Shown: positions 1 to 8,341 of the stretch, piece after piece
Numbering within the stretch: position 1 is the stretch's first letter
Layout of the letters: every line of letters starts with the position of its first letter
NCBI GenBank assembly: GCA_003164305.1
Contig: PLSZ01000142.1
Coordinates: 3,570-17,152 of the forward strand
DNA length: 13,583 nt
Reading direction: 5' to 3'
From: Acetobacteraceae bacterium
GTDB taxonomy: Bacteria > Pseudomonadota > Alphaproteobacteria > Acetobacterales > Acetobacteraceae
Notes under the pieces: model-generated
The model's input: the letters and a program-made list of their open reading frames with translations, nothing else
Databases searched by the model: none
Told to the model about the DNA's origin: nothing
Translations under genes and position numbers: made by a program

Positions 1-1119
1 TCAGTGGCTGTAGGGGTCGGATGCATCGCGCAGGCCGTCTCCCACGAGGTTGAACGCCAACACCGCGACGATGACGACGACGCCCGGGATCAGCAGCCAC
101 GGCGCGAGGGCGAGCGTCTGGATATTCTGTGCCTCCTGCAACAACACGCCCCAACTGATCGCCGGCGGGCGAATGCCGAGACCAAGAAAGGACAGCGACG
201 TTTCGTTGATGATCATCACCGGGATGGCGAGCGAACTGGTGGCGATGATGTGGCTCATGAAGGTCGGCACCATGTGACGCAGGATGATGCGCATTTTGCC
301 GCATCCGGCCAGCCGCGCTGCCAGCACGAAGTCTTCCTCACGCAGCGCGAGGAAACGGCCGCGCACTTCCCGGGCCAGCGTGGTCCAGCCGATCAGCGAC
401 AGGATCACGGTGATCGCGAAGAACACCTGGATCGGCGTCCAGTCGCGCGGTAGGGCGGCCGATAGCGCGAGCCATATCGGGATCGTCGGTACCGATTGCA
501 GCAGTTCGATCAGCCGCTGGATCACGAGGTCGATGGCGCCGCCGAAATAGCCGGAGATACCGCCGAGCACGACACCGAAGATGACGCTGAGCGTGACCGC
601 GACCAGACCGACGGTCATCGAGGTTTGTGTGCCGCGCATGATGCGCGACCACTGATCGCGCCCGAGACGATCGGAGCCGAGCAGGAACACGCGCTGGCCG
701 GGATCGCTCGCCTGGAGCAAATGAATGTTGGCCGGGAACAGGCCAAACACCCGATAAGGTGCGCCATTGGCGAGCAAACGCACATGCACCTTGCGGCGAG
801 GGTCGGTGGTCCACTCCATGCGCAACGTTACCGGGTTGCGTTTGCCGGCGATCGACGGCACCCAGGGATTCCAGCCATCATCGAACAAATGCAGCGTCTG
901 CACGGGGATGAAGGCCTGGCGAGCATCGGTCTGCTCCGGGTTCTGGGTGCAGAAGAAATCCGGGCATAGCACGACGATGTACATGCAGATCAGGATGCCG
1001 GCGCAGACCATGGCCAAATGGTGCCGACGAAACCGCCACCACACCAATTGCCAATTGGACGCGACGGCGATCCGGTCCTCCGCGACCGCGCCACCGGCGA
1101 TGGCCTGCGCGTCAGACAT
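1..1119 (-). CDS. ABC transporter permease, OppC/DppC-like
   Basis: Inner-membrane permease subunit of a peptide/nickel-type (cluster C) ABC importer, 372 residues. One membrane segment lies near residues 35-55, followed by the family signature around 147-171 (LGSDRLGRDQWSR), which precedes the transport core. The loop that contacts the ATPase (EAA-type) is at about 260-290 (EEDFVLAARLAGCGKMRI), and FLGLGIRPP follows at 311-319, as in OppC proteins. The segment between the first helix and the core (about 58-145) is longer than in typical OppC, suggesting an enlarged periplasmic loop. The ATG lies one base after the stop of the OppB-like gene, so the two are almost certainly cotranslated. The stop codon is the first three bases of the window, so the ATP-binding subunits expected next cannot be seen. 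The substrate is unknown; family membership is secure. Confidence 0.93.
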   Translation of the reverse strand: MSDAQAIAGGAVAEDRIAVASNWQLVWWRFRRHHLAMVCAGILICMYIVVLCPDFFCTQNPEQTDARQAFIPVQTLHLFDDGWNPWVPSIAGKRNPVTLRMEWTTDPRRKVHVRLLANGAPYRVFGLFPANIHLLQASDPGQRVFLLGSDRLGRDQWSRIMRGTQTSMTVGLVAVTLSVIFGVVLGGISGYFGGAIDLVIQRLIELLQSVPTIPIWLALSAALPRDWTPIQVFFAITVILSLIGWTTLAREVRGRFLALREEDFVLAARLAGCGKMRIILRHMVPTFMSHIIATSSLAIPVMIINETSLSFLGLGIRPPAISWGVLLQEAQNIQTLALAPWLLIPGVVVIVAVLAFNLVGDGLRDASDPYSH

Positions 1120-1120
1120 G

Positions 1121-2107
1121 CTACGTTTCCATCCGGATGCGCGGGTCCATCATCGCCAGCGCGATGTCCGACAGCAGCGTGCCGACGATGGTCAGGAACG
1201 AGTAGATCAGCAGTATGCCACCCGCGAGATACATGTCCTGGCTGACCAGCGCTCGCAACAGCAACGGGCCGATGTTCGGCAGGTTCATCACCGTGGCCAC
1301 GATCAGGCTGCCGGAGAACAGTTGCGGCAGGTACCAGCCGATCGTGCTGATCAGCGGATTGAGCGCCAGCCGCACCGGATAGCGCAGGACCAGCCGCCAT
1401 TCGCGCATGCCCTTCGCGCGTGCCGTCACCACGTATGGCTTGTTTAACTCATCCAGCAGATTGGCCCGCATGATGCGCGCCAGCCGCGCGGTGCCGCCGA
1501 TGCCAAGCACCAGGGCCGGAAGCCAGATGTGCTCCAGCAAATCGACGACCCGCGCCATGCTCCACGGCGCATCGGCGTACGCCGGTGAGAACAGTCCGGT
1601 GATACTCAGGCCAAAATACGCGAACGCCAGCCACATCAGGATCAGCGCCAGCATGAAGTTCGGGGTGGCGACGCCGACGTAGTTGATCACCGTGAAGATA
1701 TGATCGAGCACCGAGCGCTGATGCGTCGCCGAGTAAATTCCGACCGGCACGGCGATCAGCCACGTCAGTACGAATGCCATCGCCGCCAGAGCCACCGTCA
1801 TGCCAAGCTGCTCACGGATCAGGTCCGCGTTCGGCCGCTGATACTCCAGCGACAGGCCGAGATTTCCGTGCAGCAGATCACGCAGCCAGTACAGATATTG
1901 GACGACGAAGGGCTGATCCAGACCATATTCGTGGCGCAGCGCGTTGAGTTGCTCCGCCGTGATCGTGCTGCCGCTGGAGGCCAGGTTCGCCACGTATGAG
2001 GTCAGGAAATCTCCTGGCGGCGCATGGATGATCGCGAATATGACGAACGAGTAGACCAGCAGCAGGAATGGCAGCAGCAACAGCCGCTGGACGATATAGC
2101 GGGTCAC
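1121..2107 (-). CDS. ABC transporter permease, OppB/DppB-like
   Basis: Second inner-membrane permease of the importer, 328 residues. It has the OppB layout: an N-terminal helix (about 8-28) beginning MTRYIVQRLL, a periplasmic stretch containing LRHEYGLDQP (57-66) and GNLGLSL (81-87), then the transport core with helices at about 100-125, 135-170, 195-215, 250-275 and 295-320. The cytoplasmic coupling loop is near 219-245 (DELNKPYVVTARAKG). The start is GTG, and its last bases form the TGA of the substrate-binding protein gene (GTGA overlap, 2104-2107), which indicates translational coupling. It should pair with the OppC-like protein immediately downstream. Nothing looks damaged. Confidence 0.93.
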   Translation of the reverse strand: MTRYIVQRLLLLPFLLLVYSFVIFAIIHAPPGDFLTSYVANLASSGSTITAEQLNALRHEYGLDQPFVVQYLYWLRDLLHGNLGLSLEYQRPNADLIREQLGMTVALAAMAFVLTWLIAVPVGIYSATHQRSVLDHIFTVINYVGVATPNFMLALILMWLAFAYFGLSITGLFSPAYADAPWSMARVVDLLEHIWLPALVLGIGGTARLARIMRANLLDELNKPYVVTARAKGMREWRLVLRYPVRLALNPLISTIGWYLPQLFSGSLIVATVMNLPNIGPLLLRALVSQDMYLAGGILLIYSFLTIVGTLLSDIALAMMDPRIRMET

Positions 2108-4032
2108 TTCGCGAAAAAGAACTGCTCGGTGCGCGCGTTGCCGGGCGTGCGCAACGGCCAGTCATTGCTGAGCGTCGTCGGGACGTTATGCATTTTGGTG
2201 TTGACCACCACGACGCCCTGCACCATCGGTGTCAGTCCAACCGTTCCGATCTCGTACACATTGTCAGCCCAGATCTGGAACAGCTCCCGCGCCGCCGCCA
2301 CCTGGCCATCCTGGCCAACGCTTCGCGCCGTGTCGATGAGTTGCATGATCCGCTTCAGCGGTTCGGTCGGCTCCACGCCTTCCTTGCCGTTCGTCGTCAG
2401 CCATTTATAATACAGCGGCCCCACCGTCAGTTGCTGAACCGGTCCGTTTCGCATGTCCAGTTTGGAATTACCGGTGAACGGGAACGCCGTGGTGTCTTCA
2501 TTCCAGACCTCGGTCTGCAGCTGATTCGCGACGCGCATGGTCAACGCGAGCGCGCGCTCGCGGATCTGCACCACGGCCTTGATACCAACCGCCTGCCAGT
2601 CCCGCGCGATAAGCTGCCCAACATCCGGCCAGGCACCGAACGCCGGCACGACGTTGATCTCGACCATCAGCGGCTTGCCGTTCTCCATCAGCCGCGTGCC
2701 GTCGGCGTCGCGCTTCGTCAGGCCCAGGGCATCGAGCATCTTGTTCGCCAGATCGGGATTGAACTCGGTATATTTCGTCGCCCATTCCGCACCCGGAAAG
2801 TACGGATGCCCAGGGGCCGGAACCGGCTGTCGTGCTTCGCCGAGCCCCAGAAACGCTGACTCCCTGATCTCGTCGCGATTGATCGCATAGGACAGCGCGA
2901 CGCGGAAATCCTTCGTCGCCAGCAACCTGCCGAGCACCGGATCAGCCGTATACGTGCTGTTGATCGCGACGATCGCATCCGAACCACCGAACGTCGGCCA
3001 GATCAGCACACGGTACTTGCCGTTCTTTTCCTGCTCCTTCAGCACGGGGTAGTTGGTCATCTGGATATGCCGCGCCTGCATGTCGAAGTCGCCCGCGATG
3101 GCGGCCAGATTGAGCGCCTGCTGATCCGCGAAATAGGTGAAACGAACCTCATCGACATAAGGAAGCTGATTGCCCGCCGGATCGACACCGATATAATAAG
3201 GATTGCGCCTGATCGTGAACACCGGGTCGCTGATCCGCGAGACCGGCAGCCAGGCGGCCATCGTGGGGCGTTCCGGGTTCGATGCCGGCGTCGCCTTGGC
3301 GGTGAAAAGCTGGGTCCAGGACTTGAAACTGGCGGCCTGTGCCAGCCGATCCAGGTCTTCCATTTTGCTATGGGCCGGATGGAACTGCTTCAGATAATGC
3401 GCCGGCAGAAACATGGCGAAGCTCTGGTCGGGGCCGTCCTGGTTCGCCAGCTCCGACAGAAACAGCGTGGCGGGCCGGTCGTAGGTGAACCGCACCGTGG
3501 TGTCGTCGATCTTCTCCACCTTCGCGGCCGAGCCATCGGAATTGCTCATCCAGGTCGGCAACGAGGGCGTCAGGTCCCGGTTCGTTATGACATCCTTGTA
3601 CCAGAAGATGATGTCGTCGGCGGTGAATGGCGCGCCGTCGGACCACCGGGAGCCCTTGCGCAACTCGATCGTCCAAACCTTGAAATCCGGCGACGACGTC
3701 GCGGACCGGGCGAGCTTGGGTTCGATTTGCGCGCCGTCGGGACTGAAGCGGAACAAACCGTCGTAGACCACACGGACGTAGTTGTTGGCGTCGGCCGGTC
3801 CAAGGAAGGCCCGCCGCCAGACGCCGCCGTACTCGCCGATCTTCTCGACCACTGGCACCACCAGCGGTTGCTCGGGTAGCCGTTGCTCGACCGGGGGCAG
3901 CTTGCCGGCCTTGACCAGCTCCGCCAGCGCGGGGGCTTCGTGGTATTTGGCGTCCTGTGCCGCGGCAGACCCCGGTCCCGCGAGCGTCAGCAGCCAGCAG
4001 ACAGACAAAGCGACTGCGAATTTCTTGAACAC
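2104..4032 (-). CDS. ABC transporter substrate-binding protein, SBP_bac_5 family
   Basis: Periplasmic solute receptor for the two permeases, 642 residues from the chosen start. Residues 1-25 are a signal peptide: lysines at 3-4, a hydrophobic core, and AAA before a likely cleavage site at QDAK. The family signature is at about 120-145 (WTIELRKGSRWSDG, then PFTADDIIF). The protein is longer than DppA or OppA (about 510-540), as in a subgroup that has an N-terminal insert and a YGGVWR motif (68-73). I chose the GTG at 4030-4032 because GGGGGAG sits six bases upstream and the signal peptide starts there; the open frame runs back to 4134 but adds 34 residues with no signal character. It is first in the operon with both permeases. 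Peptides are the default guess, but family members also bind sugars, opines and other solutes. Confidence 0.93.
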   Translation of the reverse strand: MFKKFAVALSVCWLLTLAGPGSAAAQDAKYHEAPALAELVKAGKLPPVEQRLPEQPLVVPVVEKIGEYGGVWRRAFLGPADANNYVRVVYDGLFRFSPDGAQIEPKLARSATSSPDFKVWTIELRKGSRWSDGAPFTADDIIFWYKDVITNRDLTPSLPTWMSNSDGSAAKVEKIDDTTVRFTYDRPATLFLSELANQDGPDQSFAMFLPAHYLKQFHPAHSKMEDLDRLAQAASFKSWTQLFTAKATPASNPERPTMAAWLPVSRISDPVFTIRRNPYYIGVDPAGNQLPYVDEVRFTYFADQQALNLAAIAGDFDMQARHIQMTNYPVLKEQEKNGKYRVLIWPTFGGSDAIVAINSTYTADPVLGRLLATKDFRVALSYAINRDEIRESAFLGLGEARQPVPAPGHPYFPGAEWATKYTEFNPDLANKMLDALGLTKRDADGTRLMENGKPLMVEINVVPAFGAWPDVGQLIARDWQAVGIKAVVQIRERALALTMRVANQLQTEVWNEDTTAFPFTGNSKLDMRNGPVQQLTVGPLYYKWLTTNGKEGVEPTEPLKRIMQLIDTARSVGQDGQVAAARELFQIWADNVYEIGTVGLTPMVQGVVVVNTKMHNVPTTLSNDWPLRTPGNARTEQFFFAK

Positions 4033-4038
4033 GGCGAG

Positions 4039-4045
4039 CTCCCCC
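4039..4045 (-). promoter_or_regulatory. Ribosome binding site deciding a GTG start
   Basis: GGGGGAG on the minus strand lies six bases before the GTG at 4032. It is strong enough to prefer this start over the upstream in-frame ATG at 4134. Confidence 0.65.
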
Positions 4046-4069
4046 AAACGCGGTGTGGTTTTTTTGATC

Positions 4070-4092
4070 GATGTTCCCGCGCCGGGATGTTC
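4070..4092 (-). promoter_or_regulatory. Direct repeat in the leader of the ABC importer operon
   Basis: The heptamer gatgttc (plus-strand reading) occurs at 4070-4076 and again at 4086-4092, spaced nine bases apart, in the 144-base gap between the recombinase remnant and the importer operon. This gap is the only place for a promoter of the operon. Paired half-sites could be an operator, but I see no convincing -35/-10 pair, so this is a weak suggestion. Confidence 0.2.
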
Positions 4093-4176
4093 GACCAGGG
4101 GATTGGTGCCGTCAATCGGCGACGCCGGGCGCAATCCGCCCGCCCCGATCGTGGCGGCGCTTTTCAGCGGATCCCG

Positions 4177-4566
4177 TTATCGGCACGGGTCCGCGAGGAC
4201 TGGCATCGCAGCCTTTACCCTCTGCACGGTGCTGACCCCCACCCCAAGGGCTCTGGCCACCTTCAGCATCCCGTCCCCTGCCGTCAGGCGAGCACGTATC
4301 GCGTCTTCTTTCTTGTCTCCCACCATCGGTCGGCCGAGCTTCTTCTTGCCTTCGGCCCGCACCCGGGCCAGCCCCGCCATGATACGTTCGCGGATCATGC
4401 CACGCTCCAGTTCCGCGAACACCGCCGCCATTTGCAACATTGCGCGCCCGTGTGGCGTCGTCGCGTCGATGGCTTCCTTGTCGGCGTAGATTGCAACTCC
4501 GGCCGCCTCCAGTTCCACCAGCGCGGCGGCAACCGCCGCCGTGCTTCGGTCCAGCCGATCGATTGA
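4177..4566 (-). pseudogene. Serine recombinase (resolvase/invertase) C-terminal remnant
   Basis: Homology starts at SIDRLDRS (about 4566) and runs to a TAA at 4177. It covers the end of the catalytic domain (DRLDRS, keeping the active-site arginines), the long E-helix (FAELERGMIRERIMAGLARV) and GRP, then the C-terminal helix-turn-helix (ARALGVGVSTVQRVKAAM). The whole N-terminal catalytic part with the nucleophilic serine is missing and amidase sequence takes its place, so the protein cannot recombine DNA. The open frame that begins at a GTG at 4518 could still express about 113 residues, essentially a DNA-binding tail, but I see no good start signal. This is a relic of a mobile element or a site-specific recombination event. 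Confidence 0.85.
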
Positions 4567-4567
4567 C

Positions 4568-4943
4568 CGTGTTGGTGAGGCCGATAATAATCGCGCCGGC
4601 CTTCTTAAGGTTAGCCGTGACCGGGGAGTCGCCCGGCGCGATGTTATCCTTGAATGCGGCGACGCCGTTGGAGTTTGCCTGACCCTCGACGTCGATATTG
4701 ATCTTGATCGTCACCGGCACGCCGTGAAGCTTGCCAGCCGCTGTGCTGCTCACCTTCGCCCGGTCGGGCGCGGGCGGCGGAAATCGCCTGCTCGCTCAGA
4801 TCGACGACAACGGCATTGAGCGCTGGGTTGATCGCGTGCATCCGCTCGACATGGGCCAGGACTACCTCCTCCGAGGTGATCAGACCGTCCCTGATCGCGG
4901 CCGCCGTCTCGACCGCCGACCATTGCCAGACCTGTGCGGACAT
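4568..4943 (-). pseudogene. Amidase-signature enzyme, 5' remnant with frameshift
   Basis: The ATG at 4941-4943 follows GAGGAGG at eight bases and starts a typical amidase N terminus (about 57 residues: MSAQVWQWSA, later INPALNAVVVDL). The frame then shifts by one base around 4761-4772. Homology continues in the next frame as LHGVPVTIK (catalytic lysine) and ends at KKAGAIIIGLTNT near 4568. The conserved aspartate that normally follows that lysine is replaced by isoleucine. The Gly/Ser-rich signature with the two catalytic serines is absent because the sequence switches to the recombinase fragment. It is a dead gene: frameshifted, truncated and fused out of frame. It belongs to the same superfamily as the intact amidase at 11737-13128 but is a separate copy. 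Confidence 0.87.
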
Positions 4944-5255
4944 CTCGAGAACCTCCTCGAACAGCGATCAAAACTTACCCCGCCGACCACCGACCCACCA
5001 GCGATGACGCAGAGAGAGCCGCCGTGGCTTCGGGCAGGCAATGATAATCTCGCGGCATGAGCATGCGAGGCCGGGCAAATCGGGAATAGCTCAATTCCAC
5101 CCATACCAGCGGAACGCGGGGCACCCGGTCCGAACCACCGTACTCGACCTGAAGCCGACTCACGACCATATTTCCCCTCAGGGTGAAGCTGCTCCAGTCG
5201 CTCGTCGCAGCGATTCAGGGGCGCACGGCAGCGCCAATTCGAGAGATCGTATCAA
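4944..5255. other. Gap of about 310 bases, no supported gene
   Basis: Lies between the amidase remnant and the aldolase gene. A 64-codon minus-strand frame (4975-5169, starting MVVSRLQVEYGG) has an AGGGG upstream of its ATG and reasonable codon choice, but I recognise no family. It could be a tiny hypothetical gene or decayed sequence. The promoter of the remnant would also have been here. Confidence 0.3.
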
Positions 5256-6026
5256 TCACTCCTGGCGAGCCAGGCCGAACTCCCGCGCTGTTGCCTCGCG
5301 GAGCAGACCGATGTCGGTATTGATGCAAAGGCACTTAAATCCTCGTTGGAGCGCCGCGCGCGCCTGCACGCCATTCGCGGCGAGCCAGCCAAACGGCTTG
5401 CCGGCGGCCTTGGCGGCCGCGAGCAGCCGGGCTTCGGCGATGGCATAACGCGGATCGTCGAAGCGGCCTGTGAAGCCCAGGCTGTCGGTCAGGTCGAAAT
5501 GGCCCAGCCAACCCAGATCGAGCCCTGGAACAGCCATGATCGCTTCCGCGTTGGCCAGACCCGTGGCGGTTTCGATCAACGCGATCGTCAGGATGGCGTT
5601 ATTGGCGGCCGCGATGGCTTCGGCCACCGGTCCGCCCCGGTAGTCGTCATGGGCTATGCCAAACGCGAGGCCACGGGTGCCAAGCGGGCGATAGCGGCAA
5701 TACTCGACCAGGGCACGGGCCTGGTCAGCGGTCTCCAGCATCGGCACCATGATGCCCAGAGCCCCCGCGTCGAGCACCGGCGAAATCAAGTGGCGCGCGA
5801 GGCCCGGAACGCGCACGAAAGGGGCCAGCCCAGAGAGGCGGGCATAGGCGATGGCGGCTTTCAGCGTGTCCATGCCGGCACCGGAATGTTCTGTGTCGAG
5901 GATGACAAACTCGGCACCACCGGATTTCAGCACCCGGGCCAACCCAGGTGTGAAAAACTCGAACGCCATCACGCCGAGGGCGGTGCCGCCAGCGCGCAGT
6001 TTGGAGCGAACCGCGTTTTCAATCAT
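5256..6026 (-). CDS. HpcH/HpaI family aldolase
   Basis: Class II, metal-dependent aldolase of the HpcH/HpaI (pyruvate-enolate) family, 256 residues, predicted cytosolic. Enzymes of this type cleave 2-keto-4-hydroxy acids to pyruvate (or a related keto acid) and an aldehyde. Residues matching the family site are visible: DTEH at 44-47, the pyruvate-binding arginine in VRVP (R72), GTRG at 117-120, the metal-ligand glutamate in IET (E152), and aspartate in FDL (D178). The ATG at 6024-6026 is chosen because AAGGGTGGG precedes it and MIENAVRSKLRAG matches the usual N terminus; an upstream ATG at 6065 adds 13 unlikely residues. Family members include HpaI, GarL and 2-dehydro-3-deoxyglucarate aldolases, so the exact substrate is open. 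The gene stands alone, about 200 bases from its upstream neighbour. Confidence 0.9.
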   Translation of the reverse strand: MIENAVRSKLRAGGTALGVMAFEFFTPGLARVLKSGGAEFVILDTEHSGAGMDTLKAAIAYARLSGLAPFVRVPGLARHLISPVLDAGALGIMVPMLETADQARALVEYCRYRPLGTRGLAFGIAHDDYRGGPVAEAIAAANNAILTIALIETATGLANAEAIMAVPGLDLGWLGHFDLTDSLGFTGRFDDPRYAIAEARLLAAAKAAGKPFGWLAANGVQARAALQRGFKCLCINTDIGLLREATAREFGLARQE

Positions 6027-6227
6027 GGACCCACCCTTCAACCATCGATCGCGATGAGGGTTCAAAGAGCCTCGGATGGCAAGATGCCGCCTGCTGAAGG
6101 TGAACCGACAGCTTCGGCGGTTTCCGTCTTGTCGTTGTTAATGCCTGACGGTAGCAGGCCCCCAGGCCCCGGTCGTCCCTCACCCCGGCCACGCCATGAT
6201 CCAATCAGCGCCAGCGGGCTTCCGGCT

Positions 6228-6647
6228 CTACCACGAACCGGTGTTCGCCATGGTGGTCCAGGGTTCGGCGGGCGGCAGCGCGGCGCCGGCCTGCAGCACC
6301 TCGATGGAGATGCCGTCCGGGGTGCGGACGAAGGCCATGCGGCCGTCACGCGGCGGGCGGTTGATCGTCACGCCGCGGGCGATGAAGGCGTCGCAGGTGT
6401 CGTAGATATTGTCCACGGCGTAGGCGAGGTGCCCGAAATTGCGGCCGCCGGTGTAAGGCTCGGGATCCCAGTTGTAGGTGAGTTCCACGGCGGCCGCCTC
6501 GTCGCCAGGGGCGGCGAGGAACACGTTGGTGTAGCGGCCCTTGTCGTCCGGACGGCGGCGAATCTCGCGCAGGCCGAGCACCTCGAAGAAGGCGATGGTG
6601 TCCTCCAGCGAACTGACGCGGATCATGGTGTGCAGATATTTGGTCAT
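6228..6647 (-). CDS. gloA: Lactoylglutathione lyase (glyoxalase I), VOC superfamily
   Basis: 139-residue protein of the vicinal-oxygen-chelate fold. Glyoxalase I converts the hemithioacetal of methylglyoxal and glutathione to S-lactoylglutathione. The four metal ligands of the E. coli-type enzyme can be placed: H6 (YLHTMIRV), E55 (ELTYNW), H73 (FGHLAYAV) and E116 (IEVLQ). The length also fits the short bacterial nickel-dependent form. The start at 6645-6647 has GGAG eight bases upstream; the frame continues back to 6764 without any VOC homology. It may detoxify methylglyoxal, although VOC proteins of this shape are sometimes recruited to other catabolic reactions. Confidence 0.9.
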   Translation of the reverse strand: MTKYLHTMIRVSSLEDTIAFFEVLGLREIRRRPDDKGRYTNVFLAAPGDEAAAVELTYNWDPEPYTGGRNFGHLAYAVDNIYDTCDAFIARGVTINRPPRDGRMAFVRTPDGISIEVLQAGAALPPAEPWTTMANTGSW

Positions 6648-6983
6648 GGCGTGTTCTCCGGGCAGGTGGTCGGCGCGTCCGTGGCGGCGTGGCGGACGGG
6701 TCGAGGTGTCGTGATCAGGATGGTGAATGGCCGCCAGGATTATCCAAATCGGCTGCGACCACAATGTGAAACGTCCGCTTTGGAAGATAAGCGAGATCAG
6801 GCGGAACCACTATCGCGCGACAATCTGGATGAGAGTTTTCACCTTCATCGTCGCGCGGCGGGAACGACCACCTTGGGCGCGAACCAGAAGCGACAGGCCG
6901 GGAGCGGAGGGACCGGTTTGAGCGCGAGGTGGACCCATTTGGGTGGAAGTCCCGCTGTCATTTTATAACAAATCGGAACGGTC
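6648..6983. other. Gap of about 336 bases, no supported gene
   Basis: Sits between the oxidoreductase stop and the gloA start, so it should hold the gloA promoter. Parts of it (around 6760-6850 and 6945-6985) are visibly more AT-rich than the flanking genes. A short inverted repeat, acccatttgggt, lies at 6933-6944, followed by the AT-rich ttttataacaaat. Short frames on both strands have no recognisable homology. It may include the decayed end of an insertion element, but I cannot show this. Confidence 0.3.
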
Positions 6984-8081
6984 CTAAGGTGTGGCGAGGC
7001 CACCAGGATTAACGGCCGTGAGGCGCGCCGGATCGAAGGGCGCCAGGTCGATCGTCTTCGCCGCACCGTCGAGGATCAGCTCAGCGATAGCCTCCGCCGT
7101 CGCGGGAGCGTTCAGGATGCCCCAAACGCCGTGACCGGTCGCGACATAGGCGCCTCGCGCACCGGGGACGGCGCCAATCAATGGCAGTCCGTCTTGCGTC
7201 AGTGGGCGATAGCACGCCCCGCTCGCGAGAACACGAGAGGCCGCCAAAACGGGCGATATGCGATCACAGAGCGCCTTCAGGCGATCCATCGCACCGTCAT
7301 CCGGGACGACCGATATGGGATCGACCGGCAGAGGGGATTCACTCGAAATCGCACAGACGTAGGTTGTCCCATCCGGTCGCGGGAAAACCTCTGGTGCGAG
7401 CATCGAGCCAGCGGTCTCCTCATACTCGAGGAAAAGGGCCTCCGGCGGGATCAACTCTCCGGTTTCGAAAACGATGCTGTGGCCTTTCAGACCAAACACC
7501 GGCGGAAGCGAAAGCCAGCTCGCCGCGAGCGCCGACCACGGCCCCATCGCGATGACGATCGCGTCCGCCGCGATGGCCTCTCCGTCCAGATCCACGCCGA
7601 CCACATCGCCACCTCGGCGCGGCAATCCTGTGACTCTCCCCAGGCGCAACTCGGCACCTCGCGCCCGCGCGGCGCGCATCATGCCGTTCGTGAAGCCAGC
7701 AGGGTTCACCTGGGCTGTCGTGCCGGCGGACCCAAGCCGGCCGGTGATCTCAACGTCAGACGCAATCCATGCACGCGATCGACCGCGCGAGGCGCGGGTC
7801 GATGTGCGGCCAACCATGCCGCCATACGTGGTCAGGCGGCGATAACCCCAATCGCCGCCGAGATTTTCCGCGAGCTCAGCATGCAGGTCGAAACTCCGGC
7901 GGGCGAGGTGCGTCAGAGGGGTTCCGTCGCACCAGTCCCTCGCCAGGAACCCGCCCGCCTTCCCGGACGCGGCACACGCGATCGCGCTCCGTTCGAGAAC
8001 AGTGACATCAGCGCCTCGCAACGCGAGACGCCAGGCGATGGAAGTGCCGATAACGCCACCTCCCAGGACTAAAACGCGCAT
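6984..8081 (-). CDS. FAD-dependent oxidoreductase, DAO family
   Basis: 365 residues, predicted soluble. The N terminus is a dinucleotide-binding fold: MRVLVLGGGVIGTS at 1-14, closing with an acidic residue at E30 (VTVLER), then ACAASGKAGGFLA at 35-47, where the FAD-binding loop is expected. The C terminus has the second FAD-contact region, RPLTQDGLPLIG (about 292-303) and ATGHGVWGILNAPAT (about 314-328). This pattern matches D-amino-acid/glycine/sarcosine oxidase relatives, especially the yeast Tda3-like and FOXRED1-like branch. The likely reaction is oxidation of an amine or amino acid, but the substrate cannot be read. The ATG at 8079-8081 follows a GGAG/AGGCAGG purine stretch. No neighbour is close enough to be in the same tight operon. 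Confidence 0.88.
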   Translation of the reverse strand: MRVLVLGGGVIGTSIAWRLALRGADVTVLERSAIACAASGKAGGFLARDWCDGTPLTHLARRSFDLHAELAENLGGDWGYRRLTTYGGMVGRTSTRASRGRSRAWIASDVEITGRLGSAGTTAQVNPAGFTNGMMRAARARGAELRLGRVTGLPRRGGDVVGVDLDGEAIAADAIVIAMGPWSALAASWLSLPPVFGLKGHSIVFETGELIPPEALFLEYEETAGSMLAPEVFPRPDGTTYVCAISSESPLPVDPISVVPDDGAMDRLKALCDRISPVLAASRVLASGACYRPLTQDGLPLIGAVPGARGAYVATGHGVWGILNAPATAEAIAELILDGAAKTIDLAPFDPARLTAVNPGGLATP

Positions 8082-8341
8082 GGCCTGCCTGCTCCGGTTC
8101 GATCAACGGTTGGCCGGGAACGGTCCCCACTGAACCCGCGCACCTGACCTGACTTAGTCCGTTAGCCTGTCATCGACACTCCGTTGAGGTCGCGGGCGTC
8201 GGTGCCGGTTCCGCTCCGTCCCCGTGCGAACCGGCCGGAAGCCGCCGATGCGCTTTCCCGTGACGAACCGAAACAGCTGGATGCTCACCCCTGGTGCTCG
8301 CTCAGTATCGTGCTCGTTCCGTTCAGGGTCAGAGCCTGATT

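Noticed and set aside
4112..4753. A 213-codon frame as an amidase-recombinase fusion protein
   Set aside because: Only its first part (to GLTNT) is amidase. After the junction this frame reads the recombinase segment in the wrong register, so the rest is meaningless sequence.
5346..6968. Long plus-strand open frame of 540 codons
   Set aside because: It runs antisense across the aldolase and glyoxalase genes, both of which have clear catalytic motifs. Its own translation is low-complexity and matches no family; long antisense frames are expected in GC-rich coding DNA.
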